Position numbers and translations under genes: made by a program. Shown here piece by piece: positions 40,426-49,424 of a DNA stretch of 64,000 bases; the stretch's first letter is position 1, and each line of letters opens with the position of its first letter. This DNA comes from Komagataella phaffii GS115 (lineage: Eukaryota; Ascomycota; Pichiomycetes; Pichiales; Pichiaceae): assembly GCF_000027005.1 (NCBI RefSeq), contig NC_012965.1, positions 855,001 through 919,000 on the forward strand, given 5' to 3'. The notes under the pieces were generated by a model. The model saw only the letters and a list, made by a program, of their open reading frames with translations, did no database searches and was not told where the DNA came from.

Positions 40426-40968
40426 CTAGTTTGATCTTCTTTGCTGCTTCTTCAATGACGATTCGATATCAGTGACATCCAACTTGGTACCTCTGATATA
40501 ATACAACTTGTTTCTCGATCTGTACTTCGTAGGTCTCTTCAGAATATCAACTCTTTCGATCACAGGGTTGAAAATAGGCACTCTGATCTCCACTCCGAGT
40601 TTAGCATAAGAGTTCCTAAGTAGGATGTTGGAGTCACAGCCGTTTCTCTTGACAGCAATTACCATACCAACTAAAGGTGGCTGTTTATTATTATAGGTAA
40701 TACGAACGATATCTCCCGAACGTAACAAGCTTGGATTTGACTTGTCCAACAAACTCTTTTTCACACCATTTGGATCCAACTTCTTGTATTGGTTCTCCTT
40801 AACGTACTTCATCAATGGTGTTCCTTCTCTTAACTTGGGCAATGGCTGATACACCTTAACCACTTTCTGGCCCAAATATTGTGTCTTGTACCCGGCTGTT
40901 TGTATTATTGGAGTACTTATAAGGCTGCTTCTCGTAGCCCTAAGGGCCTTAAAACTCTGCAACAACAT
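40426..40968 (-). CDS. IMG1: Mitochondrial ribosomal protein bL19m
   Basis: Large-subunit mitoribosomal protein of the bL19 family. A 30-residue presequence-like start (MLLQSFKALRATRSSLIS) precedes the L19 core: LRSGDIVRITYNNKQPPLVGMVIAVKRNG, ILLRNSYAKLGVEIRVPIFNPVIERVDILK and the typical RSRNKLYYIRG. The final 25 residues are an extra basic tail. 180 residues; S. cerevisiae Img1 has 169. Loss of this gene in yeast causes mitochondrial genome instability. Confidence 0.92.
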   Translation of the reverse strand: MLLQSFKALRATRSSLISTPIIQTAGYKTQYLGQKVVKVYQPLPKLREGTPLMKYVKENQYKKLDPNGVKKSLLDKSNPSLLRSGDIVRITYNNKQPPLVGMVIAVKRNGCDSNILLRNSYAKLGVEIRVPIFNPVIERVDILKRPTKYRSRNKLYYIRGTKLDVTDIESSLKKQQRRSN

Positions 40969-41112
40969 CTACTCCCTTGTCCGTCACTTGATGGTGTTGA
41001 TTGGGTGAAAAGAAAAAAACGTATAGCTACGAGTGCGAATGGAAAGAATATCTGTTCTACTCTTACCTAATCTATTATATTACATAATCATACATGAAAA
41101 ATGAACTACGAC

Positions 41113-41922
41113 TCAAAATCTTGGTCTTCTCTTTCTGGCTGTAAACTTGGAGTCGTTGGCCACACTCTTTCCCCTCCTCTTCATTACTTCTTTCTTACGC
41201 TGGATGTAGTCTTTTCTTGTCTCCATTAATTTCATCTGTTTCTTATTAAGTTTTCTTTCCTTGGTGGGAGCATCCATCACTACTCCTTCTAAGTTGATCT
41301 GAACATCTGGAGTACCAGCGGATAGAACCAGGTAATACTTCTTGTTCTTCTTGCTCTCCGGATCATCAATAACCACACCTCCTTGGAATCCTGCTACCTT
41401 GGCGGCACTTTGAATCTGATCCAGCTGATTATCATTCATCGGATAAAACTGTGCTGCAACTTTACCACCTCTTTTCAGTGAGGCATACAACGTATTGAAA
41501 AACCTCAACAATCTTCTCTTTGGATCGGCATTACTTGTATCGGCATTACACAGCCATTGGATTGCAGAAATCGATATCACTGCGTCAAAAGTTCCAGCTC
41601 TGAAGGGAATTCCATTCCCTATATCTGCCAGAAGCAGATCTCCTTCCACCTCCCTATCCAAAGCAGTAGCCAACATGTCAGGTGATATATCCATTCCAAT
41701 CCACATATCTCCTTCCTCTGTTAAAATCTCTCCAGAAAGTCCTGACCCACACCCTATGTCGAGAATGAAATTAGCCGTGTCCTTCGGCAAGTTTAGCAAT
41801 TCCAAGGCCCGAAGTGTCATTTTCGCCTGAATATGCTGGATACGTGTATTATTGGTATATTTGCGAGATTCTGTTTCATTATAAAACACCTCTGCCGGTG
41901 CCAACTGCTCAGGACGTGACAT
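41113..41922 (-). CDS. BUD23: 18S rRNA (guanine-N7) methyltransferase Bud23
   Basis: With Trm112 it makes m7G1575 of 18S rRNA during 40S export. SAM motif I ILDIGCGSGLSGEIL lies at about 53-67, followed by GMDISPDML, LLADIGNGIPFRAGTFDAVISISAIQWL and YASLKRGGKVAAQFYP, all Bud23/WBSCR22 landmarks. The C-terminal domain is basic and ends RKRRPRF, the nucleolar and ribosome-binding tail. 269 residues, close to the 275 of S. cerevisiae. Confidence 0.96.
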   Translation of the reverse strand: MSRPEQLAPAEVFYNETESRKYTNNTRIQHIQAKMTLRALELLNLPKDTANFILDIGCGSGLSGEILTEEGDMWIGMDISPDMLATALDREVEGDLLLADIGNGIPFRAGTFDAVISISAIQWLCNADTSNADPKRRLLRFFNTLYASLKRGGKVAAQFYPMNDNQLDQIQSAAKVAGFQGGVVIDDPESKKNKKYYLVLSAGTPDVQINLEGVVMDAPTKERKLNKKQMKLMETRKDYIQRKKEVMKRRGKSVANDSKFTARKRRPRF

Positions 41923-42080
41923 AGTTGGTAGTCAGATTATCCTAGCGGATTTTTTTTTTTCAAAGCTTATCCATGGTGGTGTATGGATGCTCGATAATGA
42001 AAGATGTGGTGCTTCTTTCGGTTCCATAAATTACCGTTCAAAGCCGAAATACTGAATAATCAAACTTTCACCTCCATTTA

Positions 42081-43661
42081 ATGATGCCGATCCCAGTGGC
42101 GAGAGTCGACTCTGACACTCAGATGCAGGCAATTAAAAGGAATGCTAAAAAGGAACGCTCAAAGATACACAATTTCCCATTGAAGGGTCAGGAAATTGGC
42201 AGCAGCATGACAGGCTTCGAAGAGGATTTAAAAGAGTACGACATTATGGAAGATTTAAAGAGCCATGACTTGGTTCTTATCAAAAAGAACGCTCAAATAT
42301 CTACTCGATACGATAAGAAGGGGGAATTGAGGTCCCGTTTCGGTGACATAAGTTTCAATCAGTCACGGTCGATATTTGACTCATCAATAATGGAAACTCC
42401 CTTTCGGGGATTCTTTATTCTGGCATGGATGGCTGTGGGAATGTTAGCTTTAAAAACATTAGTGGAATACGAAAGAAATAACACAAGAATTTACACCTCC
42501 AATATCATCAGGATAATGCAAAAAGATTTAATCAAGGTCGGATTTGCTGATCTGTTGATGTACCTTAGCATGTATGCTACGTTTTTCCTCCAAAAACTGA
42601 TTAAAAATGGATATCTTGATTGGGATAATACAGGCATGTACCTGCAGCACGTTTACCAGTGCGGTTTCCTCTTTTTCTGGCTGCTGACAGCTAAGAGGAT
42701 GGAGTTTCCTTGGATTGGAAAGATTTTTTTATTATTGCACTCATTGGTCATGCTAATGAAGATGCATTCATACGCTTTTTATAATGGGTATCTGTTCAAA
42801 ATCCAGAAAGAACTGGACTTTTCACAACGGCATTTGAACAATAAAAAGCAAAAATTAGATAAAGAGACCACTGCCGCTCTTCAAAAATCAGTGGAGTTTT
42901 GCAAGTTTGAACTTACTAGTCAAAGCACCACATCTCCGTTCCCATCTAACGTGAACTTGAAAAATTGGTTTTGGTACACCATGTACCCAACCGTTGTATA
43001 TGAGATTGATTATCCATTAACTAACGAGATCAGGTGGAAGTATGTTGGGACCAAGATGCTAGGCATCTTCGGTGTGATTTTCTTAATGATTTTGGTTGCT
43101 GAAAGTTGGTTATACCCGTTGGCTCTGGAAGCGATCCAATTGAGGAAATTACCTGTGTCTCAAAGAGTTTCTCCATATGTCTTCATTCTTTTGGAGATGG
43201 CTCCACCATTCTTGTTAATGTATATGTTGGTGTTTTATCTCATCTGGGAATTGATATTGAATGCTGTTGCTGAATTGACAGGATTTGCAGATAGATCCTT
43301 TTATTCGGAATGGTGGAATTCTGTCTCATGGGATGAATTTGCTCGGGATTGGAACTTGCCAGTTCATCGGTTTTTGTTGAGACATGTATACCATAGCTCC
43401 ATCAGCGCATTTCAATTGTCCAGGTACAATGCGACCCTTTTCACATTCTTGTTAAGCTCATTCGTTCATGAACTGACTATGTATGTGATTTTTGGTAAGT
43501 TCAGAGGGTACTTACTCTATTTTCAAATGGCCCAAATTCCTCTCACTTATCTCTCCAGGACAAAATTCATGGCTGATCGAAAAATCCTTGGAAATTCTAT
43601 TTTCTGGCTGGGAATATCTACTGGGCCAAGCCTCTTGTGCTCTCTATACTTAGTGTTTTAA
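42081..43661 (+). CDS. ARE2: Sterol O-acyltransferase (Are1/Are2 type, MBOAT)
   Basis: ER multi-pass enzyme esterifying ergosterol with fatty acids for lipid droplets. The N-terminal about 110 residues are soluble and charged. From residue about 115 there are eight or nine membrane segments. The acyl-CoA motif FYSEWWN is at 407-413 and the MBOAT active His is in SSFVHEL (His463). NWFWYTMYPTVVYEIDYP is also conserved in ACAT/ARE proteins. 526 residues, shorter than S. cerevisiae Are2 (642) through the N-terminal domain. Choice between Are1 and Are2 is arbitrary; the species may have one gene. Two ATGs lie in tandem at the start. Confidence 0.9.
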   Translation: MMPIPVARVDSDTQMQAIKRNAKKERSKIHNFPLKGQEIGSSMTGFEEDLKEYDIMEDLKSHDLVLIKKNAQISTRYDKKGELRSRFGDISFNQSRSIFDSSIMETPFRGFFILAWMAVGMLALKTLVEYERNNTRIYTSNIIRIMQKDLIKVGFADLLMYLSMYATFFLQKLIKNGYLDWDNTGMYLQHVYQCGFLFFWLLTAKRMEFPWIGKIFLLLHSLVMLMKMHSYAFYNGYLFKIQKELDFSQRHLNNKKQKLDKETTAALQKSVEFCKFELTSQSTTSPFPSNVNLKNWFWYTMYPTVVYEIDYPLTNEIRWKYVGTKMLGIFGVIFLMILVAESWLYPLALEAIQLRKLPVSQRVSPYVFILLEMAPPFLLMYMLVFYLIWELILNAVAELTGFADRSFYSEWWNSVSWDEFARDWNLPVHRFLLRHVYHSSISAFQLSRYNATLFTFLLSSFVHELTMYVIFGKFRGYLLYFQMAQIPLTYLSRTKFMADRKILGNSIFWLGISTGPSLLCSLYLVF

Positions 43662-43696
43662 ATAGGGATATACTTATTTACATGGGCAAAACACAG

Positions 43697-44365
43697 TCAT
43701 CGGTAGATCATCTCAAAGGGTCTGGTATCATTGAAACAGCTCTCAAAAACTTCATCAACTATACTTTCAGCCTGTTCTTTATCCTTACAATTAGGATTTG
43801 CCTGCAAACTTAGAACAGCTCTCCTTCGGACGCAATCTTGATGCCCACTATTGAATCTACTAATTGATGATCTCCAAAACTGTTGCATTATCCTGCATTC
43901 ACCACTGAGTGACGACGCCCTAATTTCAGAACAAGCGTGATGACGCAAATTAAACCAGTCCACTTTGAACTTGGTGTTGTCATAGGCGTGAATCAACTCA
44001 TGAGAAACAATGTCTTCCAGATGCCACTTGTCTATCAACCTGTTTTGACAAATAAGGATTCCAATTTCAGGATGAAACCCTCCACCTTTCAAATCATCGC
44101 ATTCGTCGCACACAATATCCTTAGCAGAAATCTGCCCCCCTGCTTGAGAAATTTGATCCATCAGGAACTTTACCGTTGGTGAATACCGCAACATCCAGTC
44201 TCTGTATTCGTAGCACTTGGCACAGTCATCTTTGGACTTTTTGAGTTTGAGATCGTTCTCATACTTTACTTTTTCTTCTTGAGTTAAACCCAGGCCTGTC
44301 TTGTAGCTCAAAGTTCTCCTCCACCAATTGAATCCGGAGGGTGGTTCATCATTTGGCTCTGGCAT
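43697..44365 (-). CDS. ATP23: Mitochondrial inner membrane metalloprotease/chaperone Atp23
   Basis: Intermembrane-space zinc protease that processes Atp6 and assists Fo assembly. The HELIH zinc site is at residues 122-126. Many cysteines (CAKC, CDEC, HACSEIRASSLSGEC, CVRRRA, NPNC, SCFND) match the oxidised, Mia40-dependent import of this protein. No presequence, as expected. 222 residues against 227 in S. cerevisiae. Convergent with ARE2 with 35 bases between stops. Confidence 0.95.
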   Translation of the reverse strand: MPEPNDEPPSGFNWWRRTLSYKTGLGLTQEEKVKYENDLKLKKSKDDCAKCYEYRDWMLRYSPTVKFLMDQISQAGGQISAKDIVCDECDDLKGGGFHPEIGILICQNRLIDKWHLEDIVSHELIHAYDNTKFKVDWFNLRHHACSEIRASSLSGECRIMQQFWRSSISRFNSGHQDCVRRRAVLSLQANPNCKDKEQAESIVDEVFESCFNDTRPFEMIYR

Positions 44366-44555
44366 CTTAGGCGTGGTTGTAGGAGAACGAGACTTTCTCG
44401 ACTTTTTAAATTTTCAGATGAAAGATTTTCGTAAAGGATGGGGGAATTGCTCCCAAATCAGTGGCTTTGGACCCGTTACTACTTACTAAGAGGATAGAAT
44501 GTTCGACTTACTGGAAGCTGAACTAAAAGAGATAACTATTAAATATTGGTAATGT

Positions 44556-44563
44556 AAAAAAAA
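44556..44563 (-). terminator. RNA polymerase III terminator of tRNA-Thr
   Basis: Eight T on the minus strand, three bases after the tRNA 3' end. Confidence 0.85.
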
Positions 44564-44566
44564 TCA

Positions 44567-44639
44567 TGCCTCCAATCAGATTCGAACTGATGATCTCCTC
44601 ATTACTAGTGAGGTGCCTTACCAACTTGGCCATAGAGGC
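44567..44639 (-). tRNA. tRNA-Thr (anticodon AGU), no intron
   Basis: 73 bases fold as a cloverleaf. The acceptor stem GCCTCTA pairs with TGGAGGC (one G-T pair), with discriminator A. The D arm region is TGGCCAAGTTGGTAAGGC (also the A box). The anticodon stem CCTCA/TGAGG encloses loop CTAGTAA with anticodon AGT. The T arm contains AGTTCGAATCT, the B box. The U8-equivalent and GG of the D loop are present. The wobble A is expected to become inosine and read ACU, ACC and ACA. Confidence 0.97.
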
Positions 44640-44872
44640 TTATGTAGTTATTGAAAATTTTGGGTAGCTTAAGACTTAATTTACTTCATTTTCTTCAAGC
44701 CACCGCCTGCTTGGTTTCATCTTTCAGCCCAACCCGGCCATTCAAGAGACCATTCGGCTTTACAGATTTAAGAAGTTTAACAAATTTAGCTATTTCGTGG
44801 ACCCCTTAACTTTACTCAATACTCCAACGGGAAGAAACTTCAACCCACTACGAAAAATGTTCTACTTTGACC

Positions 44873-45053
44873 AGTTTCAATTGGATTGCATCAGTTGAAA
44901 CTCAAGTGAACTGTACGTTTCTGACCAATTACTAGCCACTGTCTTCTATAAATAGATTTTACAAACTTAATTGACCAAGCCGGTCATTTTTTCCCACTTC
45001 AATGCCCTACCTAAACATATTAATACCAACAGTGAAATCGCTATCAGTTTCAA
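44873..45053. promoter_or_regulatory. Three AGTTTCAA/TTGAAACT elements upstream of STE11
   Basis: AGTTTCAA at 44873-44880, its reverse complement TTGAAACT at 44895-44902 (a perfect inverted repeat with a 14-base spacer), and AGTTTCAA again at 45046-45053. The core resembles the Ste12 pheromone response element TGAAACA. A TATAAATA lies between at 44947-44954. Binding is inferred. Confidence 0.4.
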
Positions 45054-45139
45054 CATCCTAACATCAGCATCATACTTATCGCTCAAGCTGAGGTTGACGA
45101 TTTACGGACCACTCTTCAGCTATTATTAGATCCAATGCA

Positions 45140-47333
45140 ATGGAACAGTTAAATCTTTCCAGTTGGCTAAATGAACTTCAGTGTTCAGCATATTTAGACA
45201 GGTTTGAGGGTAAGTATTCACTTTCGCCCCAACGTTGAATATCATCTAACATTCATAGAAAATGGTATAACTACAGATCTACTGTGTGATCTAGATAAGG
45301 GGGCTTTGATTGATCTTGGGATCGATAAAGTTGGTCCAAGAATAAGATTAGAGAATGAAATTCAGAGACTAAGGCTCAAGAGGCTCAGAACCATACTGCC
45401 TCTCGAAAGATTGAGTGAGATCATTCTACCCGACTACGCTAGTGAGACATCGTTGTCGGAGAAGGATGCACTTGGCAACCAGGTTTCTCCCTTGTCCCCA
45501 ACAAAACAGTTGGTTCAGAAATCACCTAGAAATCAGCTAAGACGAAGCCATTCTAGTTTGAAATCTACTACTGATGAAAAGTCGTCCAAATCTTTGGCGA
45601 CATTCATCAATCTCGACGGTTCCAAGAAACAAATTGACATACGAGGATGCTTCAATGCCATGTCCATCAAGCGAAAAGCTCTAAAAGGTTTGGATTTGAA
45701 AATGGACCCTGATTTGTGTGCTGCATACTTTGTCAATGATGACGAAGAACTTCATTTGATGTACGACATTGAATTAGTCACAGTGTGCCATTCTGCAGAT
45801 AGAGTTGAAAGGAACAGAATCATTTTGTGTAAAAAGACTGAGTCTCCTACATTAGCAGCAATCGAAACCTCTACAGCGGCTATGAAATTGGCAAGGAATT
45901 CAGATAAAGGTTTAGCTCAAGAAAATGACAATAGCGTAATCAAGGAGTCTACTGAAGGAAAACCGTCCTTGAATAACTTCTTTGGACAAAGACCTCCGAG
46001 TGAATTGATTTCAACAAACCTGGCAGAGTATTTCCCAGATACAAAGGTTAACAAACTACAGGAAACTGTGAGGAATTCAGTAAGGAACTCAATGAGAATT
46101 TCAAGGTTAATGTCTTCTCAGTTCTCCAATGCCTCTATTTTCAGTGATCACAGCGGTAATCATTCAAGGTTAAGCTCGTCACTTTCCCGGTATGCTATGA
46201 GTAACATTGCAGGTGATAGGGCTAGTATCATCAGTTCAAGCACGAGGAAAACAATTGGCAAGGTTCTTGCTGATAGAATCACGAAGGAGGACGGAGATAC
46301 CGTGGAGCCAGAATACAACGAGCACACAGTTCGTTCAAATCATGAGGCAAATTCTAGTAATGAACTTTCTGATTCAGTTCATGAAAGACACAATGAGTTT
46401 AATGAAGGAGACTCTTCGATTATTGAATTATTTGAGGAATGTGATGATGATGATACTGGTGACGACGAGTATATGCTAAAGCAGCTCTCCATAGAGGAAG
46501 AAAGAGGGCCCCAATCTTGGTTGAAGGGTGCTCGTATTGGTGCTGGTAGTTTTGGAACCGTATTCTTAGGGATTAATAGCTTCACAGGAGAGCTGATGGC
46601 AGTTAAGCAGGTGGAACTACCGACTGCTAGATCAGTCAATGATGCTCATGGACAAAATATGCTAGAATCCTTGAAACAAGAAATTTCCTTATTAAGAGAA
46701 CTTGATCATGAAAACGTTGTCCGATGTATTGGATCTAGCATCGATGACGAATTCCTCAATGTGTTCTTGGAGTATATTCCAGGAGGATCTGTGTCTTCAA
46801 TGCTGAACAACTATGGTCCTTTTGAAGAACCACTAATAAGAAATTTTGTAAAACAAGTTTTGTCAGGTTTAGCCTATCTACATGAAAAACAAATCATTCA
46901 CAGAGATATCAAAGGTGCCAATGTACTGATTGACACCAAAGGAACAGTAAAGATTTCAGATTTTGGTATATCCAAACGAATGAGTGACCTGAAACCGTCT
47001 TCAAAAAGAGCGTCACTACAAGGATCCGTCTATTGGATGGCACCGGAGGTCGTCAAGCAGACAGTTTATACCAATAAAGCTGATATCTGGTCTGTGGGGT
47101 GCTTAATCATCGAAATGTTTACGGGGAAACATCCTTTCCCTGATTTTAGTCAAATGCAAGCGATTTTCAAAATCGGAATGCAAACTCGTCCTGAAATCCC
47201 GCCCACAGCTTCAGACTTGGCCAGATCATTCTTGGAATCATGTTTGGAGAGTGATTACACCAAAAGAAGTAGTGCCACTGACCTATCACATCATGAATTT
47301 GTGAAGACTGCTCTTTTGGACAGACATAACTAA
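45140..47333 (+). CDS. STE11: MAP kinase kinase kinase Ste11 (spliced)
   Basis: MAPKKK for mating, filamentous and osmotic signalling. Exon 1 (45140-45209) codes MEQLNLSSWLNELQCSAYLD and RFE; the 49-base intron (45210-45258) is removed and exon 2 continues ENGITTDLLCDLDKGALIDLGI. Together they make a complete SAM domain (about 8-70), used for Ste50 binding. A Ras-binding-like domain follows (about 150-225). The kinase domain (about 443-707) has GAGSFGTVFLG, MAVKQVEL, HRDIKGANVLID, SDFGISK and SVYWMAPEVV. 714 residues, nearly the S. cerevisiae length (717). Without the intron the SAM domain would lack its first helix. Confidence 0.95.
45210..45258 (+). other. STE11 intron inside the SAM domain
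   Basis: 49 bases; GTAAGT donor, CTAAC branch point at 45246-45250 and CATAG acceptor. Phase 1: the split codon GAA joins E to ENGITT. Confidence 0.93.
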
Positions 47334-48103
47334 GAACACAGTTTGAAGCAATATATACTGTATCCATTTTTCAAATCAGAAGATAGCCATTCTTGGTCCA
47401 CATGATAGCATTGAAACGACTTATCCAACATTTTTTCCAAGAATTCTGATAATACATCCTCGTCTCTTAACTGGATGCCTACCACAACGATTGTTTCACT
47501 GTTACAAATAGTCTTTGTAGCAGCAATGAAATGGTCTAGAAGAAAGCTATTGTAGATGGTATCAAATGCCAGGACGAAATCAACTTGTCTTCTCTCTAAA
47601 GTTGACTCCAAATTGGAAACTCCAAATTCGATATTCTCCCAATCAAACTCGACAATCTTGGTATTAGCTTTCGGTTGTCTATTGTTTTCTATATTTTTGG
47701 CCAGTAATTTCAAGACATGTTTTTGATCTGTAGCTACGAACAGTTCACATCTGGTGCTCAGAGTTGATGCCAAAACTCCAACAACCCCTGACCCCAACTC
47801 AACCACAACTCCGCAACCATTGAACATATCGCTTAGGGGATGTTTATGGTACAACATCCATTCTGCAAATAGAGGGGAAACGTTCCAGAGGTAAAACCCA
47901 GTCGTACCTGTGCCATGCCTGGAATAAACTCCGGACTTGGACTGTTCAACCTCTATATCCAAGTCGCCGATGGGTATCACAAACTTATCCGCCTTACTAG
48001 GGTAATAGCCTAGATCGTTGTTCAGCTTCGAGTCTGAGTATAAAAGGTATACATGGTCATAGACATCATCCTTTCCGATTAATGTGAAATCTGATAGGGA
48101 CAT
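47330..48103 (-). CDS. RKM5: Lysine methyltransferase, probably Rkm5
   Basis: Seven-beta-strand methyltransferase of the METTL21/Rkm5 group; Rkm5 methylates ribosomal protein L1 (uL1). GTGTTGFYLWNVSPLFAEWML followed by motif I VVELGSGVVGVLAS (about 98-111) and FVATDQKHVLKLLAKNIENN is the Rkm5 arrangement. LAFDTIYNSFL corresponds to the (D/E)xxY-type motif 4 of this group. 257 residues; S. cerevisiae Rkm5 is longer (367). The target is inferred. Its stop codon overlaps that of STE11 on the other strand. Confidence 0.75.
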   Translation of the reverse strand: MSLSDFTLIGKDDVYDHVYLLYSDSKLNNDLGYYPSKADKFVIPIGDLDIEVEQSKSGVYSRHGTGTTGFYLWNVSPLFAEWMLYHKHPLSDMFNGCGVVVELGSGVVGVLASTLSTRCELFVATDQKHVLKLLAKNIENNRQPKANTKIVEFDWENIEFGVSNLESTLERRQVDFVLAFDTIYNSFLLDHFIAATKTICNSETIVVVGIQLRDEDVLSEFLEKMLDKSFQCYHVDQEWLSSDLKNGYSIYCFKLCS

Positions 48104-48258
48104 TTTGCGTTTTTTCTTTTTTCCCCCAGACGGAGCTGCAGAAGAAGGGTAATTCTTGCTGGACGGCGTTGGAGAACGCTCAACGGGTCCCCCATATTAC
48201 ATGGCGAGGTGATGTCACCCGGTGATGCGCGAACTCTATTTAATAGGAGAAAAATCCT

Positions 48259-48265
48259 TGACTCA
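48259..48265 (+). promoter_or_regulatory. Gcn4 site in the HOM2 promoter
   Basis: TGACTCA, the exact Gcn4/AP-1 consensus, 35 bases before the HOM2 ATG. An inverted repeat GGTGA-TG-TCACC (48209-48220) lies further upstream. General amino-acid control of HOM2 is expected from yeast knowledge. Confidence 0.6.
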
Positions 48266-48299
48266 TTATTTTCTAAGTCTTCCTATATTTTATACTACA

Positions 48300-49370
48300 A
48301 TGAAGAAAGCAGGTGTTTTGGGCGCAACCGGAAGTGTTGGCCAACGTTTTATACTTTTACTAAGCGATCATCCAGAGTTTGAGTTGTCTGTTCTCGGAGC
48401 TTCCTCTCGCTCTGCTGGAAAGAGGTATGAAGATGCCGTCGTCTGGAAGCAAACTGATCTTTTGCCTGAGTCCGCAAGAAATATCATTGTTCAAGAGTGC
48501 AAAGCTGAGGCTTTCAAGGACTGTGACATTATCTTCAGTGGGTTAGACGCCGATTATGCTGGAGAAATTGAAAAGGAATTTGTTTCTAGTGGTTTAGCTG
48601 TTGTCTCTAACGCAAAGAACTACAGAAGAGAGGCAGACGTTCCTTTGATCGTTCCTATTGTCAATCCAGAGCATCTGGAAATTGTTGAACAGAAAGTTAA
48701 GTCTGGACAAAAGGGATTCCAAATTTGCATTTCTAACTGTTCCACTGCTGGGCTCGTTGCTCCTTTGAAACCTCTGGTGGAGAAGTTTGGACCAATTGAC
48801 CTCCTGACAACTACTACTTTACAGGCTATTTCCGGAGCCGGATTTTCTCCAGGTGTTCCAGGAATAGATATATTAGACAATATTGTACCATTCATCAGTG
48901 GTGAAGAAGAGAAAATGGAATGGGAGACCAGAAAGATTTTGGGAGGACTCTCCGAGGATAAGATGGAATGCAGACTTGTTAGTGAAGACGCAATGAAAGT
49001 TTCCGCTCAATGTAATAGAGTTCCTGTAATTGATGGTCATACTGAGTGCATTTCCCTGAGATTCGAACGAAGACCCCCTCCAAGTGTTGAGGCAGTCAAG
49101 CAATGTCTTAGAGACTACGTTTGTGAGGCCAGCAAATTGGGCTGTCCATCCGCTCCCAAGAACACCATTCACGTTTTGGAACAAAATGACCGACCACAGC
49201 CAAGGTTAGACCGTGTACGTGATAATGGGTTTGGAGTTAGCGTCGGCAGAATCAGAGAGGATCCAGTGTTAGATTTCAAGATGGTAGTATTGTCCCACAA
49301 CACAATCATCGGAGCTGCTGGTTCTGGAGTACTCATTGGAGAGATCCTGTTGAAAAAGGGTCTCATTTAA
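48300..49370 (+). CDS. HOM2: Aspartate-beta-semialdehyde dehydrogenase
   Basis: Second step from aspartate to homoserine, threonine and methionine; NADPH reduces aspartyl phosphate. NADP site GVLGATGSVGQRF is at residues 5-17. The active Cys is in ISNCSTAGLV, and GAGFSPGVPG and the substrate Arg/His region NRVPVIDGHTECISLRFERRP are intact. 356 residues from the ATG at 48300; longer readings begin at GTG 48222 or ATG 48225 and add sequence unlike the family. Confidence 0.96.
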   Translation: MKKAGVLGATGSVGQRFILLLSDHPEFELSVLGASSRSAGKRYEDAVVWKQTDLLPESARNIIVQECKAEAFKDCDIIFSGLDADYAGEIEKEFVSSGLAVVSNAKNYRREADVPLIVPIVNPEHLEIVEQKVKSGQKGFQICISNCSTAGLVAPLKPLVEKFGPIDLLTTTTLQAISGAGFSPGVPGIDILDNIVPFISGEEEKMEWETRKILGGLSEDKMECRLVSEDAMKVSAQCNRVPVIDGHTECISLRFERRPPPSVEAVKQCLRDYVCEASKLGCPSAPKNTIHVLEQNDRPQPRLDRVRDNGFGVSVGRIREDPVLDFKMVVLSHNTIIGAAGSGVLIGEILLKKGLI

Positions 49371-49424
49371 GGTTGATGACTTCAGCTTAACGTACTTTCA
49401 TCTATAAATAGTTTACATGAGATA

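Larger units (their letters stand above)
44366..45139. other. Region holding tRNA-Thr and the STE11 promoter
   Basis: 774 bases. The tRNA gene is at 44567-44639. To its right there are three copies of AGTTTCAA/TTGAAACT (44873-44880, 44895-44902, 45046-45053) and a TATAAATA (44947-44954). No protein gene seen. Confidence 0.6.
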
